Notes: generated by a model not told the origin, from the letters alone. DNA of 64,000 nt from Haematococcus lacustris (GCA_030144725.1 JASKMD010000014.1:7466284-7530283); one strand, 5' to 3'. Numbered from the stretch's first letter, positions 10,886-22,289 are shown. Made by a program: numbers and translations.

Positions 10886-11878
10886 ATGGAGACCCAGGCT
10901 CAGACTTATGACCAACCAGCCACACCAGACATGTTAACAGTCATGGCTGCCTTGAATGCATTGCGGGCTGAGGTACAAGTAGTGTCACAAAACAATAGCA
11001 CCGTGATGCAGGCATTGCACTATCTTACCACTCCTGCCCCTGTCCCATCACCTCCCACCCCACCCCCACCCCCAGCTGTACACACTGCCTCATCAGTGCA
11101 AGGCCTGATCAAGTTGAGTGAAGTGAAGGAGTTTGATGGCAAGGGTGATGTGAACAGCTTCCTTTTCCAGGTGGAGGACATCTTTTCTTTGTATCACAGT
11201 TTGTCTGATGAGCAGAAGATTGTGAGCACCAGTGTAAGATTGGATGGCCTGGCTAAAGCGTGGTACCGTTCAGTTCGAGGTGACCCTTCCCTGTTCCTCT
11301 CATGGAGCACCTTCACAGCTGGACTAAGAGCAGCCTTCCGTACTAAGTCTGAGGTAGCTAAAGCAAGGGACCAGCTGCATGATGCCTCTCAGAAAGCCAA
11401 CCAGACAGCACTATCCTTTGCCACACAGCTGAGACACCTGTTCCTTCAGATCCCTAACATAACTGAGGATGAGCAGCTAGACCGGTTCCGCCGAGGCCTG
11501 CACCCCACCCTGCGTGCTATGGTTGACATCCATGCACCAGAGACCTTTGCCAACGCTGTAAACATAGCTGTGGCTCATGATTCAGCTTACAGAGACGCTG
11601 GCATGTCCACTGCAGTTCCAATGCAGCTGGGTACCATGAAACAGTCCAGGACACCTTGGCATCGCAACTCACAGCCTGCAGCACCATCTACACGCCCTGC
11701 AGCGTACAACGCCGCACCAGCCAAACCTAAACCTGAGTGGCGCCCGCTAACTGCAGAGGAAAAGGAGCAGTACACAGCCAACAACAAATGCACATTCTGC
11801 CGCAAGGAGGGCCACATCCTGCGAGACTGCACGCATCCCAAGAAGAATCGCTACAGGGATGGAGTTCCAAAAAAATAG
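10886..11878 (+). CDS. gag: gag: capsid/nucleocapsid polyprotein
   Basis: 330 residues. The middle matches the Ty3 gag fold in order: [21 protein letters not shown], a WYRS...W segment, and a [20 protein letters not shown] stretch. The C-terminus holds one CCHC zinc knuckle with CX2CX4HX4C spacing ([14 protein letters not shown]). The family role is assembly of the virus-like particle and RNA packaging. The start ATG directly follows a TAG in the same frame. It ends at a TAG preceded by a seven-A run that is the likely frameshift site into pol. Confidence 0.92.
   Translation: METQAQTYDQPATPDMLTVMAALNALRAEVQVVSQNNSTVMQALHYLTTPAPVPSPPTPPPPPAVHTASSVQGLIKLSEVKEFDGKGDVNSFLFQVEDIFSLYHSLSDEQKIVSTSVRLDGLAKAWYRSVRGDPSLFLSWSTFTAGLRAAFRTKSEVAKARDQLHDASQKANQTALSFATQLRHLFLQIPNITEDEQLDRFRRGLHPTLRAMVDIHAPETFANAVNIAVAHDSAYRDAGMSTAVPMQLGTMKQSRTPWHRNSQPAAPSTRPAAYNAAPAKPKPEWRPLTAEEKEQYTANNKCTFCRKEGHILRDCTHPKKNRYRDGVPKK
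11869..11875 (+). promoter_or_regulatory. Candidate -1 ribosomal frameshift site, A AAA AAA
   Basis: Seven A residues are positioned as X XXY YYZ relative to gag codons (cca-aaa-aaa-tag), immediately before the gag stop. A one-base backward slip enters the pol frame, which continues without a stop. A downstream structure was not evaluated. Confidence 0.7.
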
Positions 11879-14800
11879 CTTGCGCGGCATTAACCTGCCG
11901 CGAAGTACGCCCAGCAACCCAAGCTGAGACCACTGAAGTAAGCCCAGCAATCCCAGCTGAGACCCAAGAAGCACCCGCAGCTGTAGAGCCTAAACCGCGA
12001 TTTCGCATCACAAAGCTCAGCAGCGCTGCAGACCAGGCTGATGCCGACCTTCTCATCTTTGCGGGCTCTTACAAGGGCCATCCCACACGCATCTTGATAG
12101 ATGGAGGAGCAACTGCGTCGTTCATAGACACCGACTTTTGCACACGCCATGCAGTCGACACAGCCACAAAGCATGACCCTGACTGGATCCGTCTTGCTGA
12201 TGGGCACCAGCAGGAGAGCACAGCGCTCATCCCTGACGCTCGTATCAGAATGAGCACTTACAAGGGAAAGCAGACATTACATTGCACCAAACTGCACGGC
12301 TTTGACATCATTCTAGGCAAGCCGTGGCTGGCTGAGCTTTACCCACACATTGACTGGAAACGCAACATCATGACCTTCAAGCACGGTGGCAAACGGCACA
12401 CACTCAGGGCACCACCACCTCCTAGGGACCCTGACCGAGACCGCTACACCATCAGCACATCTGGCTTGTATGCCGCCGTCCGCACCAAGCAACCCATGTT
12501 CCTAGTCAACATCACGCCAGCTGACACTGCTCCAGCTGAGAAGCATCCGCACCAGGTCATGGACTGCACGACCATCCTCCAGGACTACGCCTCTGTGTTC
12601 CCAGACGACCTGCCAGCTGGCCTGCCACCCCAGCGGGCTGTAGACCATCACATTGACCCGGAGCCAAGCCACCGTCCACCGGTGAGAGCCACCTACAACA
12701 TGTCCACCTGTGAGCTTGCAGAACTCAAGAAGCAGATCACAGAGATGCAGGAGAAAGGTTTCATCAGGCCTAGCACATCACCATATGGCGCAGGCGTGCT
12801 ATTCGTGCGCAAGAAAGACGGCTCCTTCCGCATGTGTGTCGACTACAGGCCGCTCAACAGGATCACAGTCAAGAACAAGTATCCCTTACCTCGGGTAGAC
12901 AACCTGTTAGACCGCCTCCACGGAGCCACAGTGTACAGCAAAATCGACCTTCGCCAGGGGTATCATCAAATTCGCATCGCCCCTGAGGACATTCCCAAAA
13001 CCGCATTCCGCACACGCTATGGGCATTTCGAGTTTACAGTCCTGCCATTCGGCTTGTGCAACGCACCTGCCACTTTTCAGCGCCTCATGAACGACATTTT
13101 CCGCAAAGAACTGGACGACTGTGTCATTGTGTACCTTGACGACATTCTCATCTTCTCACGCAACCAGCAAGAGCACGCACAACATCTGCGACGGGTACTA
13201 GACCTGCTGCAAGAACACAAGCTCTACGCAAAGCTGTCAAAGTGCGAATTTGGCCTGGACAAGACAGAGTTCTTAGGCCACATCATTTCATCTGCCGGCA
13301 TTGCATGCGACCCTGCCAAGGTAGCTGCTGTCGAGACACGGCCTGTTCCTACCACTGTGCATGATGTGCGCAGCTTTCTGGGACTTGCTAACTTTCACCG
13401 CCGCTTCATCAACAACTTCTCTGATATAGCAGCACCTCTCACTGCATTGACTCAGGCTGATGGGCATGACAAGCAGGGCAAGGTGACATGGACCTCTACC
13501 CAGCAGTCAGCTTTTGATGCTCTGAAGCATGCACTCACCACTGCACCGGTGCTCATTGCACCAGACCCCACACAACCATACACACTCCGTTGTGACGCCT
13601 CTGGCATTGGCATTGGCGCCGTCCTCACACAAGGCACAGGTCCTGCTGAACGTGTAGTAGCTTACCACTCTAGGAAGCTGCTCCCAGCAGAGAGAAACTA
13701 TCCCACCCATGAGCAAGAGCTACTCTCTTTGGTGGAGGCACTCAAGGTTTGGCGTCACTACCTGCTAGGCGTCAACTTCACCCTGCTCACTGACAACTGG
13801 GCAAACAAACATCTGCAAACACAGCCACGACTTGATAGCAAGCGCCAAGCTCGCTGGATGGAAGTGCTACAACAATACAACTGTCAAATCGACCATATTC
13901 CAGGCAAACACAACGTGGTGGCGGACGCGCTATCCCGTAGGCCTGACTATCACGTGTATGCTCACATCATGCAGCTGCACACACTCAAATCGGGCACCGC
14001 CCAGGGCACAGAACACTCGCACGTCTCTGTCACCCAACAAATCCTGAACACTGTCGGCACCACTGCCGCAGCTGACGCACAGTACCAGCATCACTACGCT
14101 GCCGTACTTGCTGGCAAAGCACGCCAGTTCGAAATCGAGGGCAGTCTGTTGTACCACACAGGCCGGGGGCTCCGCAGGCTTTACATCCCTGCCGGCCCAC
14201 TGCGCACCGACCTGCTACGTGAGGCACATGACATACCCATCTCTGGTCATCTCGGTAGGGACAAGACATACCATCGTCTATCCCGCCATTTCTTTTGGCC
14301 GCGCATGTCAGCATCGGTGCATGACTATGTCCGCACCTGCAACAGCTGTCAGCGTAGCAAGACCAACACATCTAAACCCATCGGCTTATTGCAGCCTCTA
14401 CCTGTCCCCCAGCACCGTTGGGAGCAGGTCAGCATGGACTTAATCACCCAGCTGCCAGTTTCATCTGCTGGAAATGATGCTATCGTCGTTTTTGTGGACA
14501 AGCTAACTAAAATGATCCATGCCGTGCCTACCACCACTTCTATCACTGCACCCGCATTGGCACGTCTCTTCTTTGACAACGTTTTCCGGCTGCATGGCCT
14601 GCCAAAGGTCATTGTGTCAGACCGAGACCCACGCTTCACATCAGCCTTCTGGCAAGAGCTCTTTCGACTGACCGGAACCCACCTCAACATGTCTACTGCC
14701 AACCACCCTCAAACCGACGGGCAGACCGAGCGAGCCAACCGCACGCTCGAGGACATGCTTCGCAATTTCGTATCACCACACCACGATGACTGGGATGAGC

Positions 14801-15570
14801 ACCTCACCGCTGCGGAGTTCGCTTACAACGCGTCGGTGCAGGCCAGCACAGGCTTCAGCCCTTTCCGCCTAAACTCCGGGCAGGAGCCACACACGCCATT
14901 GTCCTTAGCGGCACCCACTGCAGGCACAGCTACAGCCGACAGTGAGACTGCACCTGCATTCCTGGAGCGCATGGCCAGAGACATCACAGCTGCAAAGCAG
15001 CACCTGCTGAAAGCTCAAGAGAGGCAGGCCAAGCACGCAAATGCCAAGCGCACAGAGCACACATTCCATGTTGGTGACCAGGTTTACCTGGCTGACAGCT
15101 TCTTTGCACACACATCACCTTCCAATGCGCGAGCAGAGCATGCCACACACAAATTCACACCCAGGCAACATGGTCCATTCACAGTCCTGGAGGTCGTTAC
15201 GCCAGTGGCACTAAAGCTGCAGTTCCCAGAGGTTTGGAAGAACATCCACCCTGTCGTGCATGTGTCCCATGTCAAGCTTCACAATGACGGCTCCGCCTTA
15301 TTCCCCACACGCAACCCTGCTCCACCGCCAGACCCTGACATCATCGATGGCGAGGCACATTATGAGGTGCAGGAGATCAGAAACCACCGCTTCCTACGAG
15401 GGGCATTGCAATTGCAGGTGAAGTGGAAGGGGCACCCGGACCACGAGAACAGCTGGCTTCCTTTGACTCAACTACAAGAAGATCTCTCCAAGGGCTTCCT
15501 TAACAAGATCGTGAAGGCATACGAGAGGCGCACTAAGCAGCCTAGAACATGGATGAAGTTTAAGTCTTAG
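11876..15570 (+). CDS. pol: pol: protease, RT, RNase H, integrase, chromodomain
   Basis: The pol frame is open from 11,737 but is most likely entered by frameshift at 11,869-11,875. Domains in order: aspartic protease ([13 protein letters not shown], about 12,090; the active triad reads Asp-Gly-Gly rather than Asp-Ser/Thr-Gly); reverse transcriptase ([22 protein letters not shown], and catalytic YLDD at 13,132-13,143); RNase H ([34 protein letters not shown]); integrase with an N-terminal HHCC zinc domain (about 14,222-14,350) and DDE core ([36 protein letters not shown]); and a C-terminal chromodomain (about 15,358-15,500, [15 protein letters not shown]). All catalytic residues looked for are present, so the enzyme set looks intact. 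In chromoviruses the chromodomain can direct integration to marked chromatin. Confidence 0.95.
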
Positions 15571-15690
15571 CCTGCATGCATGCTTGCCTGTCTTGCCTGT
15601 CATACCTGTCTTGCCTGTCATGCATACTTGCTTCCTGATTACTTATGACATGATGTTTTGAAACAGATACGCTCCGGGACGTAGCTCTTT

Positions 15691-15705
15691 CGGAGTGGGG
15701 GAGAG
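15691..15705 (+). promoter_or_regulatory. Polypurine tract
   Basis: CGGAGTGGGGGAGAG directly precedes the 3' LTR and is almost all purine, the expected plus-strand primer position. Confidence 0.8.
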
Positions 15706-16110
15706 TGTAACAGTTCACAGGCCTAGCTAGGATGCATGGAACAGGCTGCATATTTTCATTGTAGGATCTCCATGCAGGATCTTGTGAGATTTGATTTTGC
15801 ATCGTCTTGAGAGAAGTCCAGATGGTTTTTCAACACTTGTTTACAGAGTTAACGACAGACCCACATTGTAAGCACAGTCATCTAACGCTGTCTCTACAGA
15901 ACATCGAATTGCAGCCTCCCGGCCGCCATCGCATCTGATCTTCCCTGGACGAGTATCGTTCACCGCGTCGCGTCCTTAAAGAGTACGCTACCAATAGTAG
16001 TAGCCTAGCAACGCGTCAGATCAGCTACTGTTGTGCTGTCGCTGTAGTGCCGCCAGCCGTGCAAGCCGCTATTTAGCCATGCACCCCAGCGACCCAGTAG
16101 CACTGTTACA
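15706..16110 (+). repeat. 3' LTR, 405 bp
   Basis: Same length and sequence by eye as the 5' LTR; followed by the second CATGC. Confidence 0.95.
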
Positions 16111-16353
16111 CATGCCATGGTGCGCCTCCACCAGCTCTAGCGCGTCAGTGCCGACCCCCTCTACTCACCCAGTGGGGGCCTGTGGCCTGCGCTGTGGGTG
16201 TGCGCCCCGCCCCGTGCAGCGGGCGAACCGGAGGTGGCAGTGGTGGCTGATGGAGCCCTGCGGGAGCTGGAGCTCAAGTGGGAGGCCAGCGCGCAGCAGG
16301 TGGCAGACCAGGGGGCGCGGGGGAGCGGGCTTCCGCGTGTCCGTATTCCACAC

Positions 16354-16436
16354 TTTAGCAGAGTGACTGGGGAGGTCACTGGTGGGCTGTACACTGCCCA
16401 CCATTCGGGTTCAACTCCCGGGGGTCCCGTTCTAAA
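16354..16436 (+). repeat. tRNA-like / SINE-head remnant
   Basis: An A-box-like TAGCAGAGTGACTGG is followed by a D-arm-like stem (AGTGAC/GTCACT), an anticodon-arm-like stem (GGTGGGC/GCCCACC) and a T-arm with B box (CGGGTTCAACTCCCG). The 5' acceptor strand does not pair with the 3' side, so it is not a functional tRNA. It could be a tRNA pseudogene or the head of a SINE. Confidence 0.5.
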
Positions 16437-16548
16437 CCCAAACCCAGTTGCTGTGTGAAGAGTGCGGTAGTAATGCAGTGGCGCTAAATATTACAACGAC
16501 ATGCTGCTCACTCTGTAAGATTAAAGGCAGCGGCTGGCGCCGTGACAG

Positions 16549-17854
16549 ATGGTTTCCGACCGACGTACACACAGCAACATGACGGACAAAGAGCCTCCTG
16601 GCAACTCCAACGCCGGGTCTGGTGTTACCACAACTCCACTGGATATAGCTTTCGATATGATGGAGAAGCTCATCGAAGCCGCACAGGCTAATCCAGCCAT
16701 GCGTGAGAAGTTCAAGGCGGTGTTTAACACCCCGTCAGGCGGCTCTAAAGCCCCTGAAGATGGCCATGGTGACGGCCTTGGCGATGTTCCTGGTGAAGGC
16801 ATCGAAGAAGGCGAGATGGACGTTCCGCCAAGCCGCGACACTGGAGGAGATCTGGAGTACATTGAGGAGCTGGAGCAACGTCAAGCCCAGCTGTCGGCTG
16901 AGAACGAGGCTATGCGGCAGGCGCTCTCCACCATCAACACTCAAGTAAGGCCTCGAGCTCCTACAGGCCCTAGGTCAGATCCAGCGGGTAGGCCTGGTGC
17001 GCCTGCGTTGCCTGATCGACCTGCGGGAACAACGGGCAGCAGGAACGAGCTGTCCCTACGGGCCCTCCTGTTTCTGAGCTGCCTATGCCTTTGTCGCTGA
17101 GTGCCAGGTCTATACCAGGTCCCGACAAGTGGACTGATGCTTGCAGTGCTACTCATCGCGGAGCCTCTGCGTTGTGTGACGACTTAGAGCGTCACTGTGC
17201 CCGCTACAAGCTTGATGTCGCGTCTGCTATGCCTGCTTTCTTGACTGGCACAGCCCGCAACACCTGGTACCCCTCAGTCAAAGACGCATATGCTGCTTTG
17301 TATGCTGACGCACCTGACACGGCTTACCTTCGTGCTGCCTTCTGTGAATACACAGGCGATGATCTTAGGGATGACTGCAATGTGGCTCGTACCAAGCTCA
17401 TTGACGGGTCTCTTAAGATGACCACTGGCATGCTCTTGGGCAGCTATATCATTGAGTTCAGAAACAACTTGCTTATTGCAGGTTCTGACAGCATGTGCCA
17501 GCCTCTGCTGTGCATGGTGTTTACCCGAGGTCTCAGCTCTGCCTTGCAGACAGCTGTTTTGAAGGACCTGGCACCTTTCAAGGACCCCACCCTGTCTCAG
17601 GCCATTGATGCTGCTCGGCAGGCTCAAAGAAATGTGGTCATGCTGGCTACCACAACACCATCTAAGGGTGCTGTGTCTAATGGTGTCCATGCTGTGCAGG
17701 CTGTGACGGCTATGGGTGGAGGTGCTCGCCCAGGCAGGAGGGGCTGTGGTCCCCCTCCTGGTCCTGCTGGTGGTAGCAAGCGCCCTAGGAAAGTCAACCT
17801 GTGGGCCTCTCCCCGCCCTGAGCCTGGCCAGTATTGCTACAACACTCCTACAAA
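16549..17854 (+). pseudogene. Broken gag of the second Ty3-like element
   Basis: The first part (start at 16,549 or at the better-placed ATG 16,579) has a MMEKLIEAAQANPAMREKFK helix and a coiled coil (YIEELEQRQAQLSAENEAM). The second part, in the next frame from about 17,070, reads DDLERHCARYKLDV, FLTGTARNTWYPSV, LRAAFCEYTGDD and YIIEFRNNLL, a gag capsid-like pattern. The frame change between them and the insertion at 17,855 make it non-functional. Confidence 0.7.
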
Positions 17855-19416
17855 GTAATTGAGTTTTACTCAGTTGTAATCGTTAATAGACCTCGTTTTA
17901 CAAATCGTTAATACGCTGTTAATTGGACCAGGCGCTGCAGTTATCAAAAAGTGCACGTCTATTAATGAAAGAGTCGCATGCATGTTTCAGCCCAAACCTC
18001 AACTTCCTGCCCAAACCTCAACTAAGTAGCAAACCATGGCAACATAGCAACTCGTACATCTAAAAATCCCTCACTCTTAACATGACCTCCACTGGACCTA
18101 ACATCACAAATGCATTTCATAACTGCATAAGCCAATTGCAGCTCAATTGGAGCCCCTTACTCCTAGCTGGGCTCTTTGCTGCTCCATAGACTCCATTAGC
18201 ATCTGGTTGCTCGACATCTGCATTTGCAGCTGGAAGGCTGACATTTGCTCAGACATCATGCTTAGCTCCCCAGCAAACTCGCCACAATCACCCAGCCACA
18301 TAGCTGCAAAAGACAGGACCACAGGACTGGAAGGTGGTGGGCAAGATGAAGAGCCCATGCTAGGGCTGCCAGCCACAACCATACTGACACAGTCATACTG
18401 ACAGCTGGCACAGCTGACACTTGATGAGACAAGGGGGGACAGGCCACAACACCAACAGCAAACTGCGATGAAGCCACTGCCGGTGCTGCAGCAGCTGGCA
18501 CGGCTGGTGATGTAGGAGCCACTGCCGGTGCTGTTGCATCAGGCGCAACTGACCAAACAACAGCAACAACAAACTCATAGATGACGGGCCTATAGAATGC
18601 AGGCACTTCAACTAGCATACTTACAAGAAGCTGCTGCAGCTGTGAAGAACGCAATGGTAGACCGCTGAGCTTGGGTAATGGAAGGGTCCTCCAACAACAC
18701 CTCAAAGGGTTGAACACCTGCAAAGCATTGCAACATTTGGTGATGAGGTGCATTGGCGATGAGGTGCACTGCCTACACACAGACGGACACTGAAAGTACA
18801 GACGCTGCAGAATACACCGGTTGTAGAAGAGGGGCGAACAACAGAGGGCACAACACGGTTCGGAGGACCTACGGACTGTCGATGGCGGTATCAGACATGT
18901 ACACGGCGACAAGGGTGCATAACGCAAACAAGGGTATATAGCGCCTTACCACGCAGGGACACTGGAAAGCGAAGAGACCACGCAGTTGATGGACGAGCAA
19001 CTTTAAACCTTCAAAGCGCACACCAGCGTTGGTGATGAGCTCGTGATGAGCTCCAAGGAATGCAAGGAATGCGTTGGTGATGAGCTCGTGATGAGCCAAA
19101 ACGCAGCAGTACACATTCGCTTACCTGAGCCGCTGGCATCGCTGAGGTCCAGGTGAGGGTAGCCGGTTAGAAGCTAGAATGTAAACATAGTCATTGGCAG
19201 GTCGTCATCCGGATGCTCGGGCATAGAACCGTCGCTCCATTCTGGGTCACCGACATCTTCAGGGGTTGGCCCCAAATACGGCTGCGGCAACATGGCCCAG
19301 AATGAGCCAGGCAGCAAACGGCAAACTCAAAATCACAAAGTTATACGAAATGTGTGACACACAGATGTCGCGGCTCCGCCGCGCTGCAAAGCTTCTGCTA
19401 CGTAAAACTCAATTAC
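17855..19416 (-). mobile_element. 1.56-kb DNA element with 15-bp terminal inverted repeats
   Basis: The left end GTAATTGAGTTTTAC (17,855-17,869) is the exact reverse complement of the right end (19,402-19,416). Inside, the minus strand contains a coding-like tail (18,143-18,260; MSEQMSAFQLQMQMSSN followed by a Met/Gln-rich helix) of the kind seen at the C-terminus of Harbinger-type Myb/MADF accessory proteins. No catalytic transposase is visible, so it appears non-autonomous or decayed. A 26-bp phrase is duplicated at about 19,025 and 19,071. Confidence 0.7.
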
Positions 19417-19418
19417 AC

Positions 19419-19618
19419 TAGATAATGGCGTCGCTTGGGTCGTTTTAGGCGTGTTTAAACTGCTCGGCCTCGGCCCTGTCGCGTAACAGCTCTCGACCTC
19501 AGCCAGCGGCCGCGTCGCTACGCTCCGCGGCCGCTGGCTTCGGTCTCGAGCTGTTACGCTCCAGGGCCTCGGCCTCGCAGTTTAAACCGCCTAAAACGAC
19601 CCGCGACACCATTATCTA
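19419..19618. mobile_element. 200-bp foldback (hairpin) MITE
   Basis: A near-complete palindrome: ends TAGATAATGG/CCATTATCTA, then matching TCGTTTTAGGC and GCCTAAAACGA arms, GTTTAAAC segments, and a GCGGCCGC-rich centre. It abuts the right end of the preceding DNA element and the left end of the next one. Confidence 0.85.
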
Positions 19619-19622
19619 CTAC

Positions 19623-19918
19623 TTAATCCCTGCGTCCGTCCCTGCGTTTTGACCAACCTTGTCCGATCGGGCTGAAATTTTGATAGATGGTAGTTTGCAG
19701 AATATAAAACATATTTTTCAGATAAAACGGCGGCTGCGCTGTGGCCCTGTGGCTAGAGTGCAGGGATGAGTGCAGGGATAGGTTTCGGGCCACAGCGCAA
19801 CAGCTTTTGGATTTTTCCAAATATTTTTCTTGTTTTATTTTCCGAAAACTGCCATCTATCAAATTTTCAGCCCGATCGGACAAGGTCGGTAGAACGCAGG
19901 GACAAACGCAGGGACTAA
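19623..19918. mobile_element. 296-bp MITE with about 80-bp inverted repeats
   Basis: Left arm TTAATCCCTGCGTCCGTCCC and right arm (complement TTAGTCCCTGCGTTTGTCCC) continue to match through TTGTCCGATCGGGCTGAAA and beyond, about 80 bp each side. The centre contains a second imperfect palindrome around GGCTGCGCTGTGGCCC. Its left half also occurs at 32,326-32,415. Confidence 0.85.
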
Positions 19919-19922
19919 ATTG

Positions 19923-20490
19923 TAGAAGTGAAGTGCTACCATCCTGGTCACCTGTCCAACTGGCCTTTCCCGTACCAGCAGTACACTGCTATTGAGGCCC
20001 GCCGCAGATCTGGCTACCAGAACCCACCTAACGGTGCCAAGAAGCCTGGACAGAAGTCTAACTCTAAGCCGCCCTCTGAGCCAGAGGAGTCAGAGTATGA
20101 GCCTGAGCAGCGTCCTCCACCTGCTCAGACTAGGGGCCGCCGCTCTCAGACTGCTCGCATTGCTGTGGGCCGCTGAAGTGTTGCGCAGCCAGGCAGCCAG
20201 AACTATGCTGTGTCTGAACCTGATCAACTGCTGAATGATGCTGCAGTTGTAGGAGCAAGGCGTGTGAGTGAGCCTAAGGCCAACTCAACTCAGGTTCCTT
20301 TGTTAGCTTGCCCTGATGTGTCCCAGCCTGCCCTGCCAACAGGACTGCCATGTTCTGTGTTGAGTAATGTGCCATGTAAGACTGCTGTGCCTTCTGAGGC
20401 TCGGTACCAACAGGCACATGTACTTGGGATGGTTGGACGTGATGGCAAGGTGAGATCCAGGTTTTCTGGCACCCTTAACCATGATCACAA
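19923..20490 (+). pseudogene. Second Ty3-like element: gag C-terminus to protease, first piece
   Basis: The frame begins with a Cys-His zinc-knuckle remnant (KCYHPGHLSNW), then a basic Pro-rich linker. An in-frame TGA at 20,174 (an Arg-to-stop type change) interrupts an otherwise continuous frame. It resumes downstream and runs to the SINE at 20,491. Confidence 0.7.
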
Positions 20491-20638
20491 AAGAAAGAAA
20501 GAAAGAAAGAAAGACTACTCCGGTTTAACACCAGCGTGCATTAAGGGAGGACTCCGGCATGGGGCGCCGACACTATCCCACCAGAGGTACTTTTCGTCGT
20601 AGTGGAGTCGAACCCACGACCTCTCAGTTGTAGGAATC
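20491..20638 (-). mobile_element. 5'-truncated tRNA-derived SINE
   Basis: On the minus strand it begins within a tRNA-like region with a B box (GGGTTCGACTCC) and paired T-stem (GTGG/CCAC), continues through about 75 bp of unrelated body, and ends in a CTTT-repeat tail (plus-strand AAAGA repeats, 20,491-20,512). A 13-bp duplication ACCATGATCACAA flanks it (20,478-20,490 and 20,639-20,651). Truncation, tail and duplication length are typical of LINE-driven retroposition. Confidence 0.85.
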
Positions 20639-20651
20639 ACCATGATCACAA

Positions 20652-20892
20652 GTGCTTCTGCCTTGCTGATGGTGGTGCTGATGACTCGTTCATCAGTGAC
20701 ATGTTTGTGTCTAAACACAAGCTGAAACTGTATGAGTACCCGGTGGCTCTTCGTTACGAAGTTGCCAATAATCAACCGGTGTATTGCACGCACTATGTCA
20801 AGGCACACCTGTCCATCCAGCAATTCAGCTGTTTTTGTAACTTGACTGTGATGCCTGAACTGGTGCATGAGTATGACACTCGCGCCGATTAA
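20652..20892 (+). pseudogene. Second Ty3-like element: aspartic protease piece
   Basis: LADGGADDSFIS is the retroviral-type protease active-site loop with Asp-Gly-Gly, followed by a beta-rich stretch ending at a TAA before the RT region. It continues the frame of 20,210-20,490 once the SINE and one duplication copy are discounted. Confidence 0.7.
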
Positions 20893-21029
20893 GGCCGGAA
20901 GTCGCCTATGTCATTTCCTACCGGGAGGCATACTGCAGATAGCCCCAGGAAAGGCCGACTCATCGCCGTTGTAATCATTGAAAAACTCCAAGTTGTAGCG
21001 ATGTTATTACTATTTGAAAAATCGCCCAA

Positions 21030-21800
21030 ACCTGTACAGGGTCCTAGGCCACAGGGTTCTGCCGCACGGCTACAGGGTCCTACGACACTCGTTCACAGGG
21101 TCCTGCCGCACGGCTACAGGGTCCTGCGACACAGTTTTACAGGGTTCTGCCGCACGGCTACAGGGTCCTGCCACACTTTCTCACAGGGTCCTGCCGCACG
21201 GCTACAGGGTCCTACGACACTCGTTCACAGGGTCCTGCCGCACGGCTACAGGGTCATGCGACACAGTTTTACAGGGTCCTGCCGCACGGCTACAGGGTTC
21301 TACGACACGTTCTCACAGGGTTCTGCCGCACGGCTACAGGGTCCTACGACACTCGTTCACAGGGTCCTGCCGCACGGCTACAGGGTCCTGCGACACAGTT
21401 TTACAGGGTCCTGCCGCACGGCTACAGGGTTCTGCGACACGTTCTCACAGGGTTCTGCCGCACGGCTACAGGGTCCTACGACACACGTCTACAGGGTTCT
21501 GCCGCACGGCTACAGGGTCCTGTGACACAATTTTACAGGGTTCTGCCGCACGGCTACAGGGTTTTGCCACACTTTCTCACAGGGTCCTGCCGCACGGCTA
21601 CAGGGTCCTACGACACTCGTTCACAGGGTCCTGCCGCACGGCTACAGGGTCCTGCGACACAGTTTTACAGGGTCCTGCCGCACGGCTACAGGGTTCTGCG
21701 ACACGTTCTCACAGGGTTCTGCCGCACGGCTACAGGGTCCTACGACACATTCTCACAGGGTCCTGCCTCACGTCTACAGGGTCCTGCCACAACGTATGCA
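21030..21800 (+). repeat. 44-bp satellite array, plus orientation
   Basis: The unit is a dimer of two roughly 22-bp halves sharing ACAGGGTYCT; one half continues GCCGCACGGCT and the other ACGACACTCGTTC or variants. About 17 dimers. Open frames in it are artefacts of the repeat. Confidence 0.95.
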
Positions 21801-21934
21801 ACGACGCCCGAAACCTCGCAACACCACAACAAACGGCATGTATTGCTGGTGCTAAGCACATGCATTGATGCATCGTGACAACACCACACAACAACACCAC
21901 ACCTTTGCCTTGCTGTCTATGCCCCATGGCACCA

Positions 21935-22285
21935 AATCAGGCTGGGCTAGGCTAGGCTGGGCTAGCCTGGGGTAGGCTAGGCTTGGGTAGGCTAGGGTAG
22001 GCTAGCCTAGGCAAGGCTAGCCTGGGGTAGGCTAGGCTAGGGTAGGCTAGGGTAGGCTAGCCTAGGCAAGGCTAGCCTGGGGTAGGCTAGGCTAGGCTAG
22101 CCTGGGGTAGGCTAGGCTAGGGTAGGCTAGGGTAGGCTAGCCTAGGCAAGGCTAGCCTGGGGTAGGCTAGGCTAGGGTAGGCTAGGGTAGGCTAGCCTAG
22201 GCAAGGCTAGCCTGGGGTAGGCTAGGCTAGGCTAGGCTGGGGTAGGCGAGGCTAGGCTAGGCTGGGGAAGGCTGGGCTAGGCTTG
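21935..22285. repeat. GGCTA minisatellite with higher-order structure
   Basis: Five-base GGCTA-like units are arranged in a larger period of about 65 bp marked by GGCAAGGCTAGCCTGGGGTA, seen at least four times. Confidence 0.9.
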
Positions 22286-22289
22286 GCTC

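Larger units (their letters stand above)
9899..16110 (+). mobile_element. Complete Ty3/Gypsy chromovirus LTR retrotransposon
   Basis: A 6.2-kb element with two 405-bp LTRs that appear identical by eye, a candidate primer-binding site, gag with a zinc knuckle, pol in the order protease-RT-RNaseH-integrase-chromodomain, a polypurine tract, and a CATGC target duplication. The domain order and C-terminal chromodomain place it in the chromovirus branch of Ty3/Gypsy (Metaviridae-like). Matching LTRs imply very recent insertion. It split a pre-existing minus-strand repeat-rich coding region. Confidence 0.95.
16480..20892 (+). mobile_element. Relic of a second Ty3-like retrotransposon, interrupted by nested insertions
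   Basis: A candidate primer-binding site (TGGCGCCGTGAC at 16,535) precedes a gag-like region (16,549-17,854). After an interruption by DNA elements, a Cys-His segment (19,928 onward) and a protease segment (20,652-20,892) follow in order. Coding is broken by a frame change near 17,070, a TGA at 20,174-20,176 and four insertions. No reverse transcriptase remains; the relic stops just before a satellite array. It is unrelated in detail to the intact Gypsy element. Confidence 0.75.
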
